Virus record (IMG/VR): IMGVR_UViG_3300009158_000001
Span: 110,108 to 174,107 of that record
Source of the DNA: a virus
Strand: one strand, 5' to 3'
DNA: 64,000 bases
Positions 57,039-64,000 of the stretch are shown piece after piece; the first letter of the stretch is position 1, and the number at the start of each line of letters is the position of its first letter. The notes beneath the pieces are model-generated. The model was not told the DNA's origin. It saw nothing but the letters and a program-made list of their open reading frames with translations, and made no database searches. A program made the position numbers and the translations under genes.

Positions 57039-59012
57039 ATGAGTAAGAAAATGAATATTGATTTTGCTAGCTTTGACGAAAACGAGTATAGCATCCAGCA
57101 CTGGACTCCTGCTTCTCTGGATTACACAGGTGCTTATGGTAATGCAGAAGCTCAGTATGCAGCTGTCAACTTTTTAAATATTGGTGATGTAGGAGATCCT
57201 GAATGGAGAGACGCCCGGAGGCTACCATTTGGAGATGAAGCATTAGATGCTTTTTATCCAGGTAGTAGAACTATTAGTTTTATCCAGTACCCTTGGGAAC
57301 ATCCAGATGCTGACCAGTCAGATGCTGGACCAGTCAATCGGATGATTGAAAGTGATCCTGCTCTTGAGTGGACACTAACTGAGATGAGTAAACTTGAGGC
57401 CAGAGGTGAAGTAGGCTCAGATCGCTACAATGGCCTTGCTAGTATGGTAGCAGAGATCAGAGGATACGAGGCTCGCCAAGTTGAGGAGGAAGGCTTTATT
57501 CATGCTCCCTCGTGGGCAATGGACGCGATTATCTATGCACAAGAACACGCTTATGACGCTGAGGCTACTCGACTAGTAGAGGAGTTTACTGCAAGTGGAG
57601 CTAATGCTGGACGTGTAATCTCGAGTGTACCTTATGCAGATGTTCAGTCTGTCAAAGTGATGCGCGATATCCATGATGAATACGAGATTAAACTTCCTGA
57701 AGGAAGCCGTCAATACGGCTTTGCTCTTAGAGATGGTAGGAAAGTCTTTGGTCCATATGGTCCTAGAATCAGCGCTTTAAAGCTTTATAAGAGTGCTAAT
57801 TCTTTCCAAGGCAATACTTCTGCATTTAGACAAGAAGAAATGCATAAAGTCCTACAGGCAAGCGGAATCCTTCCAGTCTATAACCAAGACAACAAGCTTG
57901 ACTACATTGATCATTTGCCTGTTACTCCAGATAATCTATTAGAAGCTAAGAAGAACTACTCTTATCTTGCTGATGCAATCAATGAAGCTAATGGCATTAC
58001 TGCATTTATTGTCGGCCACATTAAGTTGCTGACCGAAGATCTATACTGGGATAAGCTTAAGCAACACCTAGTATCTGATAGATCTTATAATGACGTTATG
58101 AATTGGAGCGCAGATCTTTCTAAAGATAAAAAGCGTGCAAGTTGTCTTAGGGCTATTGGCCATAGCGGCTTAGAAGAATTGATTGATGATTATCTAACAC
58201 TGAGAACTAAGATTACAGAAAGAATTAATACTAGTTATTATGTTTTGACTGTTGGTAAGAATACACCATTTGCCATTACCTCAAGTAAAGAAGCAGCAGA
58301 CGTATTCAAGACTGGTAATGCAGAAGATGCTATCTACTTTATGTTGCCAAAGAATCTTCAAGAAAAGCTTGGCTATCTTAGTAAGACTATTGAGATGTAT
58401 GGCTATCAAAGTGCAGAGTATGCATCTTGGAAAGACACTGCATTCAAGTATCTAAACAGTCCAAAGTCAAATTACCGCAAAGATACAATTCAAAATCTAA
58501 TTAAGCTATACAATAGCAATAGACGAGTTAAGACAGTAACCAGCCGTACAATGAAAGAGTATGGCTGGCTACTAGGCGAGCTGCCGTTTACTCGTAAAGA
58601 GTTTGACATTTTGAATGATTGCCTTGAAGCTTATGGCAGAGCTATTGTTTCTGCTCAGCAGAAGGTTCCTATCATTCGTCAGGTCTTTGGTCGCCTTAAG
58701 ACTGTTCTAGAGCAAGACATTATCAATGGCCTAGTACCTGAAAGCGCTTTAAAGCAGATTGCAACTTTAGGAACAGCAAGCTTTGTTTATAAAGTTCGTA
58801 ACAGATCACTACCCGAAGATGTAAAGGCCAGGAAATCTTTGTATGATGTAGGCCTTGTTAGCTCAGAAGAGCTAAGATCGGGCAGCTATCTTGCTATTAA
58901 GTTACATTATGAATACGATTTTACAGAACCTAGTGATGTATTTCGTTTTGTAAGTAAATTTAATGCAAGCCCAAATGCAATTAAACTTGCAAACGATAGA
59001 TTAGTTTGTTAA
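57039..59012 (+). CDS. Hypothetical 657-aa protein
   Basis: GGAGGA before ATG 57039, own element and terminator, so a single-gene unit. Polar, Tyr/Asp/Glu-rich, no signal peptide or membrane span. I recognise no domain. Size and isolation suggest a structural or injected protein, but this is a guess. Confidence 0.7.
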   Translation: MSKKMNIDFASFDENEYSIQHWTPASLDYTGAYGNAEAQYAAVNFLNIGDVGDPEWRDARRLPFGDEALDAFYPGSRTISFIQYPWEHPDADQSDAGPVNRMIESDPALEWTLTEMSKLEARGEVGSDRYNGLASMVAEIRGYEARQVEEEGFIHAPSWAMDAIIYAQEHAYDAEATRLVEEFTASGANAGRVISSVPYADVQSVKVMRDIHDEYEIKLPEGSRQYGFALRDGRKVFGPYGPRISALKLYKSANSFQGNTSAFRQEEMHKVLQASGILPVYNQDNKLDYIDHLPVTPDNLLEAKKNYSYLADAINEANGITAFIVGHIKLLTEDLYWDKLKQHLVSDRSYNDVMNWSADLSKDKKRASCLRAIGHSGLEELIDDYLTLRTKITERINTSYYVLTVGKNTPFAITSSKEAADVFKTGNAEDAIYFMLPKNLQEKLGYLSKTIEMYGYQSAEYASWKDTAFKYLNSPKSNYRKDTIQNLIKLYNSNRRVKTVTSRTMKEYGWLLGELPFTRKEFDILNDCLEAYGRAIVSAQQKVPIIRQVFGRLKTVLEQDIINGLVPESALKQIATLGTASFVYKVRNRSLPEDVKARKSLYDVGLVSSEELRSGSYLAIKLHYEYDFTEPSDVFRFVSKFNASPNAIKLANDRLVC

Positions 59013-59027
59013 TATATTCCCTATACC

Positions 59028-59052
59028 CTCTTACTGAGGGTTTTATTTATCA
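59028..59052 (+). terminator. Rho-independent terminator
   Basis: ACCCTC-TTACT-GAGGGT followed by TTTATTTATC. Confidence 0.75.
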
Positions 59053-59072
59053 ACCTATAACCATGGTGTTAT

Positions 59073-59609
59073 ATGAAGTATACTCTACAAGAGTTGTTTG
59101 AGAATTTTGAAATTAGATTTGATCCTAAGTCAGTTTTTGTTGAGACCGAAACTGGCGATTGGCATTATAAGAATGAAACAGTTATTACTGCAGACGAACC
59201 CCATTTAGTTACAATGCCTGTTGTTGCTGAGTGGGAAGAGGGCAGATTGCTTTCATTCCCAGACTTTACAATGCGTATGTCATTGGCAAATCCCAACGAT
59301 CCTGATAGGATTGTTGTTGCAGTAATTCCATTCTCTAGTAAAGTATTTGAGAAAGGAACCTATGAGACACGTGAAGAATCTGATCATGCTTATATGGCAT
59401 GGGAATGGGGTCTTCAGCTTTGGCAGTTTGTATATAACACGGTAAAAAAGACGCCAGCTGCGGCTGAGTGTGCGTTCTTATATCGTAAGTATAACAACGT
59501 ATGCCATGGTTGCTATGGTGACGGCATTGATCCAAATGCTCCTCCTGAGGTTCCTACAGTTTGTTACATCTGTAATGGCTCAGGATACTTTGAGCATGTG
59601 AAGAAGTAA
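59073..59609 (+). CDS. Protein with DnaJ-type zinc motif
   Basis: 178 aa. C-terminal CHGCYGDG and CYICNGSG are two CxxCxGxG repeats, as in the DnaJ cysteine-rich domain. The N-terminal 140 residues are acidic and unrecognised, and there is no J domain. Ends with the next ATG overlapping. Confidence 0.6.
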   Translation: MKYTLQELFENFEIRFDPKSVFVETETGDWHYKNETVITADEPHLVTMPVVAEWEEGRLLSFPDFTMRMSLANPNDPDRIVVAVIPFSSKVFEKGTYETREESDHAYMAWEWGLQLWQFVYNTVKKTPAAAECAFLYRKYNNVCHGCYGDGIDPNAPPEVPTVCYICNGSGYFEHVKK

Positions 59610-60340
59610 TGGCTTCTCTAACACTAATAATTGCATTACTAGGTGTTGGTGGTCTTACGTATACTCTTCTATCTAGCCTTAATAAGATAATTAAAACAAT
59701 TTATTATTGGGAACGAGAGATTATCTTTACTGATTATGTTAATCCTAAGGAAATTTATATTCAATTTCCAAACGAGGCATTAACTAGTGAAACTCTTTCA
59801 AAGGATATTGAAGTAGATGACCTTCATGAGAGATTCCAATTTGCAGTTAGCGAGAACGAAACTGTCTATGTTCCCTATGCAAGTACACTTGCGGGGATTG
59901 TTGATATCTTTCTAGGTTATAGAAATGTAATCGGCGCGCTGCAGAATGCAGAAGAAGAATATAACGAAGACCCAGAAGAGCTAGAACTGTTTAAGACCGC
60001 TAAGAAGTTTGACTTTCCTAGCGTAATGAATGGAATTGATACCTATAACATGTATACAAAATATACTTTATGGGATCTTGAAGAAGATAAAGAAATTCGT
60101 ATTTCATCTGCTAACGACTACTCTGCTTTTGTTAAACAAGTCATTGACAATAAGTCTAATCTTTCATATAGAACACACTATATGGTCTATAAGAAAGTTG
60201 GTACAAAAGAAAATGGTGAGCTTATAAGTGAATTGACCACTATTTTTAATATTGGCCAAGCTTATAATGATTTATCAAACAGAACCCCAGTAATGGATGT
60301 TACCCATTTGTCGGAGAAGAAGGATGTTGGAAAGAACTAA
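59609..60340 (+). CDS. Hypothetical membrane-anchored 243-aa protein
   Basis: N-terminal span (LTLIIALLGVGGLTYTLL) then a long acidic cytosolic or periplasmic part. No domain recognised. Overlaps thyX by 17 nt. Confidence 0.65.
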   Translation: MASLTLIIALLGVGGLTYTLLSSLNKIIKTIYYWEREIIFTDYVNPKEIYIQFPNEALTSETLSKDIEVDDLHERFQFAVSENETVYVPYASTLAGIVDIFLGYRNVIGALQNAEEEYNEDPEELELFKTAKKFDFPSVMNGIDTYNMYTKYTLWDLEEDKEIRISSANDYSAFVKQVIDNKSNLSYRTHYMVYKKVGTKENGELISELTTIFNIGQAYNDLSNRTPVMDVTHLSEKKDVGKN

Positions 60341-61211
60341 TGATTTAATTCCATGTCTCGATCATGGCTATGTTAAGTTAATTGATGTTATGCCTCATGC
60401 TGATGCAGAAGATCTTTCATTTAATACTAACATTGCTGACTATGCAATTATTGATGCTGCTAGAGTTAGCTACCAGTCAGGTACGACGCGCAAGCAGTCA
60501 GATAAGCAATTGTTACGTTATCTTATGCGCCACTGGCACACCAGCCCTTTCGAGATGGTAGAGTTTAAGTTTGAGATGCGTTTGCCTATCTTTGTTATGC
60601 GCCAGCTAGTTCGTCATAGAACTGCTAGTCTTAACGAGGAAAGCGCACGCTACAGTGTCATGGAAGATGTATTCTATGAGCCTGATACTCTTAGAGCTCA
60701 AAGTACTACTAATAAGCAAGGAAGTGCTGAAGGAGATTTCAATCCCTTCATTGGCCCCAAGGAGACAGCAACAGCAGTTATGAATCATCAAACTGATGAA
60801 GCCTATAAGCTTTATCAGCAGTTGATTGAGACTGGTGTTAGTCGTGAGCAGGCCCGCATGGTACTTCCTGTCAATCTCTATACCCGAGTTGTCTGGAAGT
60901 GTGACTTACTCAATCTTCTTAAAATGCTTAGACTTCGCTTAGATTCTCATGCTCAGTATGAGATCCGCGTATTCGCAGAAGCAATTGCAGAGTTTGTAAA
61001 ACTACATTGTCCTTGGACTTGGGAAGCATTCGAAGACTACTGGCAAGGTGGAGTTACTTTTAGTAAGGTAGAACTAGACGCTTTACGTTATCTCATCCCC
61101 TTTACTGGTAAAGAAGCTTTCAATGCAGCTATTCAAGGAACTAACTTTAGCAAAGGCGAGTTGTTAGAGTTTGAAGAGAAATTTAATAGGATTGCTAATG
61201 GGGATCATTAG
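60324..61211 (+). CDS. thyX: Flavin-dependent thymidylate synthase
   Basis: 295 aa from ATG 60324 (GGAG seven bases upstream). ThyX signature RHRTASLNEESARYS at 97-111. Converts dUMP to dTMP with FAD, NADPH and methylene-tetrahydrofolate. The deaminase at 48.3 kb may supply dUMP. Typical length 220-300 aa. Overlaps the next gene by 14 nt. Confidence 0.93.
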   Translation: MLERTNDLIPCLDHGYVKLIDVMPHADAEDLSFNTNIADYAIIDAARVSYQSGTTRKQSDKQLLRYLMRHWHTSPFEMVEFKFEMRLPIFVMRQLVRHRTASLNEESARYSVMEDVFYEPDTLRAQSTTNKQGSAEGDFNPFIGPKETATAVMNHQTDEAYKLYQQLIETGVSREQARMVLPVNLYTRVVWKCDLLNLLKMLRLRLDSHAQYEIRVFAEAIAEFVKLHCPWTWEAFEDYWQGGVTFSKVELDALRYLIPFTGKEAFNAAIQGTNFSKGELLEFEEKFNRIANGDH

Positions 61212-61635
61212 AAGAACTCTTAATAGATTTTTTAGCAAGGCGGAAGAAGTGATTGAGTTTACCCCTGAGAAGAATAATTCTAAGTTTGAAATGATTCCAG
61301 GTAAGAAACTTACCTTAGAAGAAGTTATTCAAGAAAATAAAATTATAATTTCCACATTGGATCCTAAACTTATGTTTTTGATCCATCTTGTTTCTGAAGT
61401 TAAACAAGAGGATATGCTACAAACAATAGCTGAGAACTCACTAAATATGGACGATTGGCTTGCCCATATTACTTACAAAACAAAAATGGAAAACTTTAAT
61501 AATCTTCTTAATGGTAGGAATTTAAAGTCACTTGACCCCAATGCTTTAGTTCCCAAAAAACATAGAAAAGAATTTTCAGGGAAAACAATAAAATGCCTTA
61601 CAGATTTGCCGCTACAAAAAAGTCTTTTGAACTAA
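61198..61635 (+). CDS. Hypothetical 145-aa protein
   Basis: AGGA before ATG 61198, start inside the end of thyX. N-terminal basic helix then Glu/Asn/Lys-rich helices. Overlaps the next gene by about 43 nt. Confidence 0.6.
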   Translation: MGIIRRTLNRFFSKAEEVIEFTPEKNNSKFEMIPGKKLTLEEVIQENKIIISTLDPKLMFLIHLVSEVKQEDMLQTIAENSLNMDDWLAHITYKTKMENFNNLLNGRNLKSLDPNALVPKKHRKEFSGKTIKCLTDLPLQKSLLN

Positions 61636-62060
61636 CAAGTATAGAAGAAATGAAAAATCATTCTCAGCTTTTTATTATAAAAGAAGAAAATGATTACAAA
61701 GGAGTAGGCTTTGGGTTTGTTTGGGACAGACTAGACCTTGACACGTTCAAGCTTACTTGCTATCACAAAGGAGTCTTTAGTGAAATGAATGAAGAATTCA
61801 AATCACTAATCGAAGAACAACCTTTAGGTATAGTTAATACTATTTTGTTTAAAGAATTATTCAATGTTAGTTATAAGACTAACTCAGTTCCAGACTATAA
61901 AAATTTAGTCTATACTGAAGAAATCAACTTTAAGTTTTTAGAACTTTTTGAAGATGAAAATGTTGTTAATTTTTATATTGCAAGATTAGTTGAAAAATTT
62001 AATTGGAAACTTCAAACTCAAGAGCCAGGTTTTGATACTTGGGAAGATTTTATTATTTAA
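61593..62060 (+). CDS. Hypothetical 155-aa protein
   Basis: MPYRFAATKKSFELTSIEEMK start with AGGG upstream. Phe/Glu-rich alpha/beta protein, family unknown. Confidence 0.6.
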   Translation: MPYRFAATKKSFELTSIEEMKNHSQLFIIKEENDYKGVGFGFVWDRLDLDTFKLTCYHKGVFSEMNEEFKSLIEEQPLGIVNTILFKELFNVSYKTNSVPDYKNLVYTEEINFKFLELFEDENVVNFYIARLVEKFNWKLQTQEPGFDTWEDFII

Positions 62061-62094
62061 TATTGTAGGAAATAATTAGAACAAAAGAGGAAAA

Positions 62095-62622
62095 ATGTCA
62101 AAGCAATTTCAGATTGTCAAGAAGAGTAGTGCACTCCAGATCTCTTATATTCCAGTAACCACTAAGGATAGTGATTATGGCAAGCAAGTAGAGAAGGAAG
62201 GCGCAGTATATCTCCAGTTTGCTCGTGCGACTGGTGGGAAGAATGAAGGTGGACACAACACCTTTGATTGGGGTAACAAGATTGTTTTTGCTGTAGGCAT
62301 TAACGATATCTATCAGATCCTTAGTTTTTACAACGGCGTAATGAATGGTTGGGTTGACACCTCACAGCGTCAAACTCTAAACCTTATTCATGTTCCACCC
62401 GGAGCTAGTGAGGATAATGTCAAGAAACTTACATTCCAAAGTGGCGTAGATAAGTATCTTGGCACTTACATGCTTACGATGCGTAACGAAGCTGGTGATA
62501 GTATCTCTACGTCAATGACGTCAGGAGAGATGGATATTTTTATCAATCTCTGTCGCACTGCCAGTATCTATATGACTGGTTTGCATCTTGATCTTCACCG
62601 CGAAAGAGAACCTAAGAAGTAA
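62095..62622 (+). CDS. Possible Whirly-like ssDNA-binding protein
   Basis: 175 aa. Ordered features resemble Whirly folds: strand VYLQFARAT, then HNTFDWGNKIVFAVGINDIY (cf. YDWxxKxxFxLSxxE), a linker with LIHVPPG, KLTFQSG, TYMLTMRN and a C-terminal amphipathic helix IFINLCRTASIYMTGLH. Whirly proteins bind single-stranded DNA. This is a remote, by-eye match. More GC-rich codon use than neighbours suggests high expression. Confidence 0.4.
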   Translation: MSKQFQIVKKSSALQISYIPVTTKDSDYGKQVEKEGAVYLQFARATGGKNEGGHNTFDWGNKIVFAVGINDIYQILSFYNGVMNGWVDTSQRQTLNLIHVPPGASEDNVKKLTFQSGVDKYLGTYMLTMRNEAGDSISTSMTSGEMDIFINLCRTASIYMTGLHLDLHREREPKK

Positions 62623-62630
62623 AATCTACT

Positions 62631-63176
62631 ATGAAGAATTTTTATTATAAAGTATTAGATAAAATTCGGACTTATATGTGGACTATGGCTTTCTCCTTTG
62701 GATATAGCTTTAGTCCTAAAATTGGATTCCCATATAGACATGGTCTTTGGACTCATATTGGACTATTTTTTGACGACGAAGAACAGATGATTGTTTATAG
62801 ATATGGATCCACCGAAGGTCCAGATATAGACATGGATAAGACAGATTTCTTTGTCTATAAGTATAAAGAACTGTTGCCTGAAGGTTACGATATCTACACT
62901 AGAACTACTTTTTTACTTGCAAGTCTTGCACTAAAACAGTATACTGCTGGCTTAGGATTTAATAACCTAATGATAGGAACAAAGCTTAGAATCTATACCA
63001 ATAGTCCTTTTGTAGCCGGAGAGCTTCGTAATCACTTAAGTAGATTTAAAGATCCATACGGATACAATCCATATTTCTTCCAAGCAATGGGAATGAAACC
63101 TATGGATCAGCATGGTATTCCCTATAATTTCACACATGAGAATGGAAACTTATTTATAACGTACACCAAAGAGTAA
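62631..63176 (+). CDS. Hypothetical 181-aa protein
   Basis: MKNFYYKVLDKIRTYMWT start, aromatic-rich (Tyr/Phe), globular, no domain recognised. Nine nt after the previous gene. Confidence 0.65.
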   Translation: MKNFYYKVLDKIRTYMWTMAFSFGYSFSPKIGFPYRHGLWTHIGLFFDDEEQMIVYRYGSTEGPDIDMDKTDFFVYKYKELLPEGYDIYTRTTFLLASLALKQYTAGLGFNNLMIGTKLRIYTNSPFVAGELRNHLSRFKDPYGYNPYFFQAMGMKPMDQHGIPYNFTHENGNLFITYTKE

Positions 63177-63185
63177 AGGATTTTT

Positions 63186-63542
63186 ATGCGCACTGAAAAG
63201 AAAGTTATATATGCAACAGCTCAAGATGGCGAACAAGTTCCAGTTGGAGCTATTTTCCAGAAGATTGTTAATGAGATTAGTAACTCTGAAAAAGTTGCTC
63301 AGTCAAAGGGTAGATTTATTGTCTCCCATTTTATGGATGACCTAATGACTCAAGAAGACCCCTTTTTGAAGTCTCTTGCTATTCTTGGCGGACAAACAAC
63401 AGTAAACGCTTTAGGTGTTCTACTTTTTGTTATGTTCCAAGCAGGTCATACTTTTGGATCTGAGAAATACAATCTTAATCCTGAAGACTTTAAGCACCTG
63501 ATGGATGAAGATCAGGACAACGAGAGCAACGAAGCAGAGTAA
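63186..63542 (+). CDS. Hypothetical 118-aa protein
   Basis: MRTEKKVIYATAQDGEQV start with AAAGGA upstream. Helical with acidic tail (DEDQDNESNEAE). Unknown. Confidence 0.6.
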   Translation: MRTEKKVIYATAQDGEQVPVGAIFQKIVNEISNSEKVAQSKGRFIVSHFMDDLMTQEDPFLKSLAILGGQTTVNALGVLLFVMFQAGHTFGSEKYNLNPEDFKHLMDEDQDNESNEAE

Positions 63543-63582
63543 AGACAAATTTATTAGAACCAATAATCTATATTAGGAGATT

Positions 63583-63732
63583 ATGTATTATTACTTATTG
63601 AAAAACAAATATGCCATTAAACAGGCTATTGTAATTGCAGCGCCAGTCATTTTTGAGATTGGCCTAAACTTGCTCGCCAAGCACAATGAACGAAAGCTTG
63701 GCAAAACCAAAGAGGTAAATTATGGAAATTAG
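63583..63732 (+). CDS. Small membrane protein (49 aa)
   Basis: MYYYLLKNKYAIKQAIVIAAPVI..., one span then a basic tail. AGGAG six bases upstream. Overlaps spoVG-like gene by 11 nt. Confidence 0.55.
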   Translation: MYYYLLKNKYAIKQAIVIAAPVIFEIGLNLLAKHNERKLGKTKEVNYGN

Positions 63733-64000
63733 AGTTCGCGTGAATCCCCTTAGCAATCCCACTGGCCCTGTTGTTGCTATGGGTGATGTAACCCTTGTAA
63801 CTGACGATGGCGATCTAATCCTCAAGGGATGGAAGGTAGTCAATGGAAAGAACGGTCTATTCGCTGGTGCCCCTAGCGCAAAGCGCGGTGAGGCATATGA
63901 GGATACGATTATTGCCCCTAAGGAGAGCGGTCAGTTCCTTCTTGATATTAAGGAGGCACTTGTTGCTGAGTATGAAAGCCAGACGGGCGGCTCAACGCGC
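63722..64000 (+). CDS. spoVG: SpoVG family protein (3' end outside window)
   Basis: 93 codons in the window from ATG 63722 with AGAGG upstream. MEIRVRVNPLSN, then VVAMGDVTLV, GWKVVNGKNGLFAGAPS and a C-terminal IKEALVAEYE match SpoVG (xRAIASITL, IRVIDGxNGLFVAMPS, LNEY). SpoVG binds DNA and RNA and regulates expression in Firmicutes and spirochaetes, and is found in phages. Confidence 0.85.
   Translation, partial: MEIRVRVNPLSNPTGPVVAMGDVTLVTDDGDLILKGWKVVNGKNGLFAGAPSAKRGEAYEDTIIAPKESGQFLLDIKEALVAEYESQTGGSTR

Overview
The window looks like part of a large (jumbo-type) tailed-phage genome. It has no rRNA or core host genes. It has closely packed genes with ATGA/TAATG overlaps, many tiny membrane peptides, seven tRNA genes, homing endonucleases, lysis-type muramidases and a broad nucleotide-metabolism and DNA-repair set (ThyX, PurA, IMPDH/GMP reductase-like, dCMP deaminase-like, MazG/Nmad1-like, ATP DNA ligase, UDG family 4, UvdE, SPL-like radical SAM, SSB). 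The host cannot be fixed from sequence alone. A cyanobacterial host is suggested by a tRNA-Leu(UAA) gene split after U34 by a group I intron closely resembling the cyanobacterial/plastid trnL intron, together with SpeD, ThyX and UV repair. SpoVG- and PcfJ-like genes would also fit a Firmicutes host.

Layout. 1-4812 (minus strand): a >1,162-residue protein, cut by the window edge, with a DEDDh exonuclease-like core and a C-terminal SNase-like domain, then a 437-aa protein with a four-Cys cluster. 4813-5161: divergent, AT-rich control region. 5162-16453 (plus): one uninterrupted 3,763-codon reading frame with two trypsin-like protease domains, many membrane segments, a basic region, coiled coils and a C-terminal HIRAN domain. 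Inside it, five AAGGAG-N6-ATG signals lie in frame, as if a string of genes had lost all its stop codons. 16476-16733: a small Cys-rich protein ending in a beta-clamp motif. 16.8-20.0 kb: a chain of short transcription units, each with a terminator, an ACTCCGCTA motif, a conserved two-hairpin element (loop TCCTNCGTC) and then a small gene or structured ncRNA. 20-24.8 kb: small hypothetical and membrane genes, two SSB-like genes (one at 18.7 kb), tRNA-Arg. 24.8-25.46 kb: repeat-rich, gene-free segment with 11-bp iterons, a candidate origin.

25.46-64 kb (plus, visibly more AT-rich): a PcfJ-like gene; many small ORFs; a lysis-like group (31 kb); a MoxR ATPase/VWA-metallopeptidase/755-aa trio (35-40 kb); TilS-like enzyme beside a CAU-anticodon tRNA; a tRNA block with two HNH endonucleases; UvdE; SPL-like radical SAM enzyme; PurA; DNA ligase; deaminase; lytic transglycosylase; a proteasome-like Ntn hydrolase; SpeD; IMPDH/GMPR; UDG; ThyX; a possible Whirly-like ssDNA-binding protein; and a SpoVG homologue running off the right edge.

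Working together, the right-hand genes form a nucleotide-supply and UV-repair programme. The left GC-rich island carries the most unusual biology: the stop-less protease megagene and the repeated two-hairpin regulatory or RNA element, which also recurs sparsely in the AT-rich half and so ties the two regions into one regulon.
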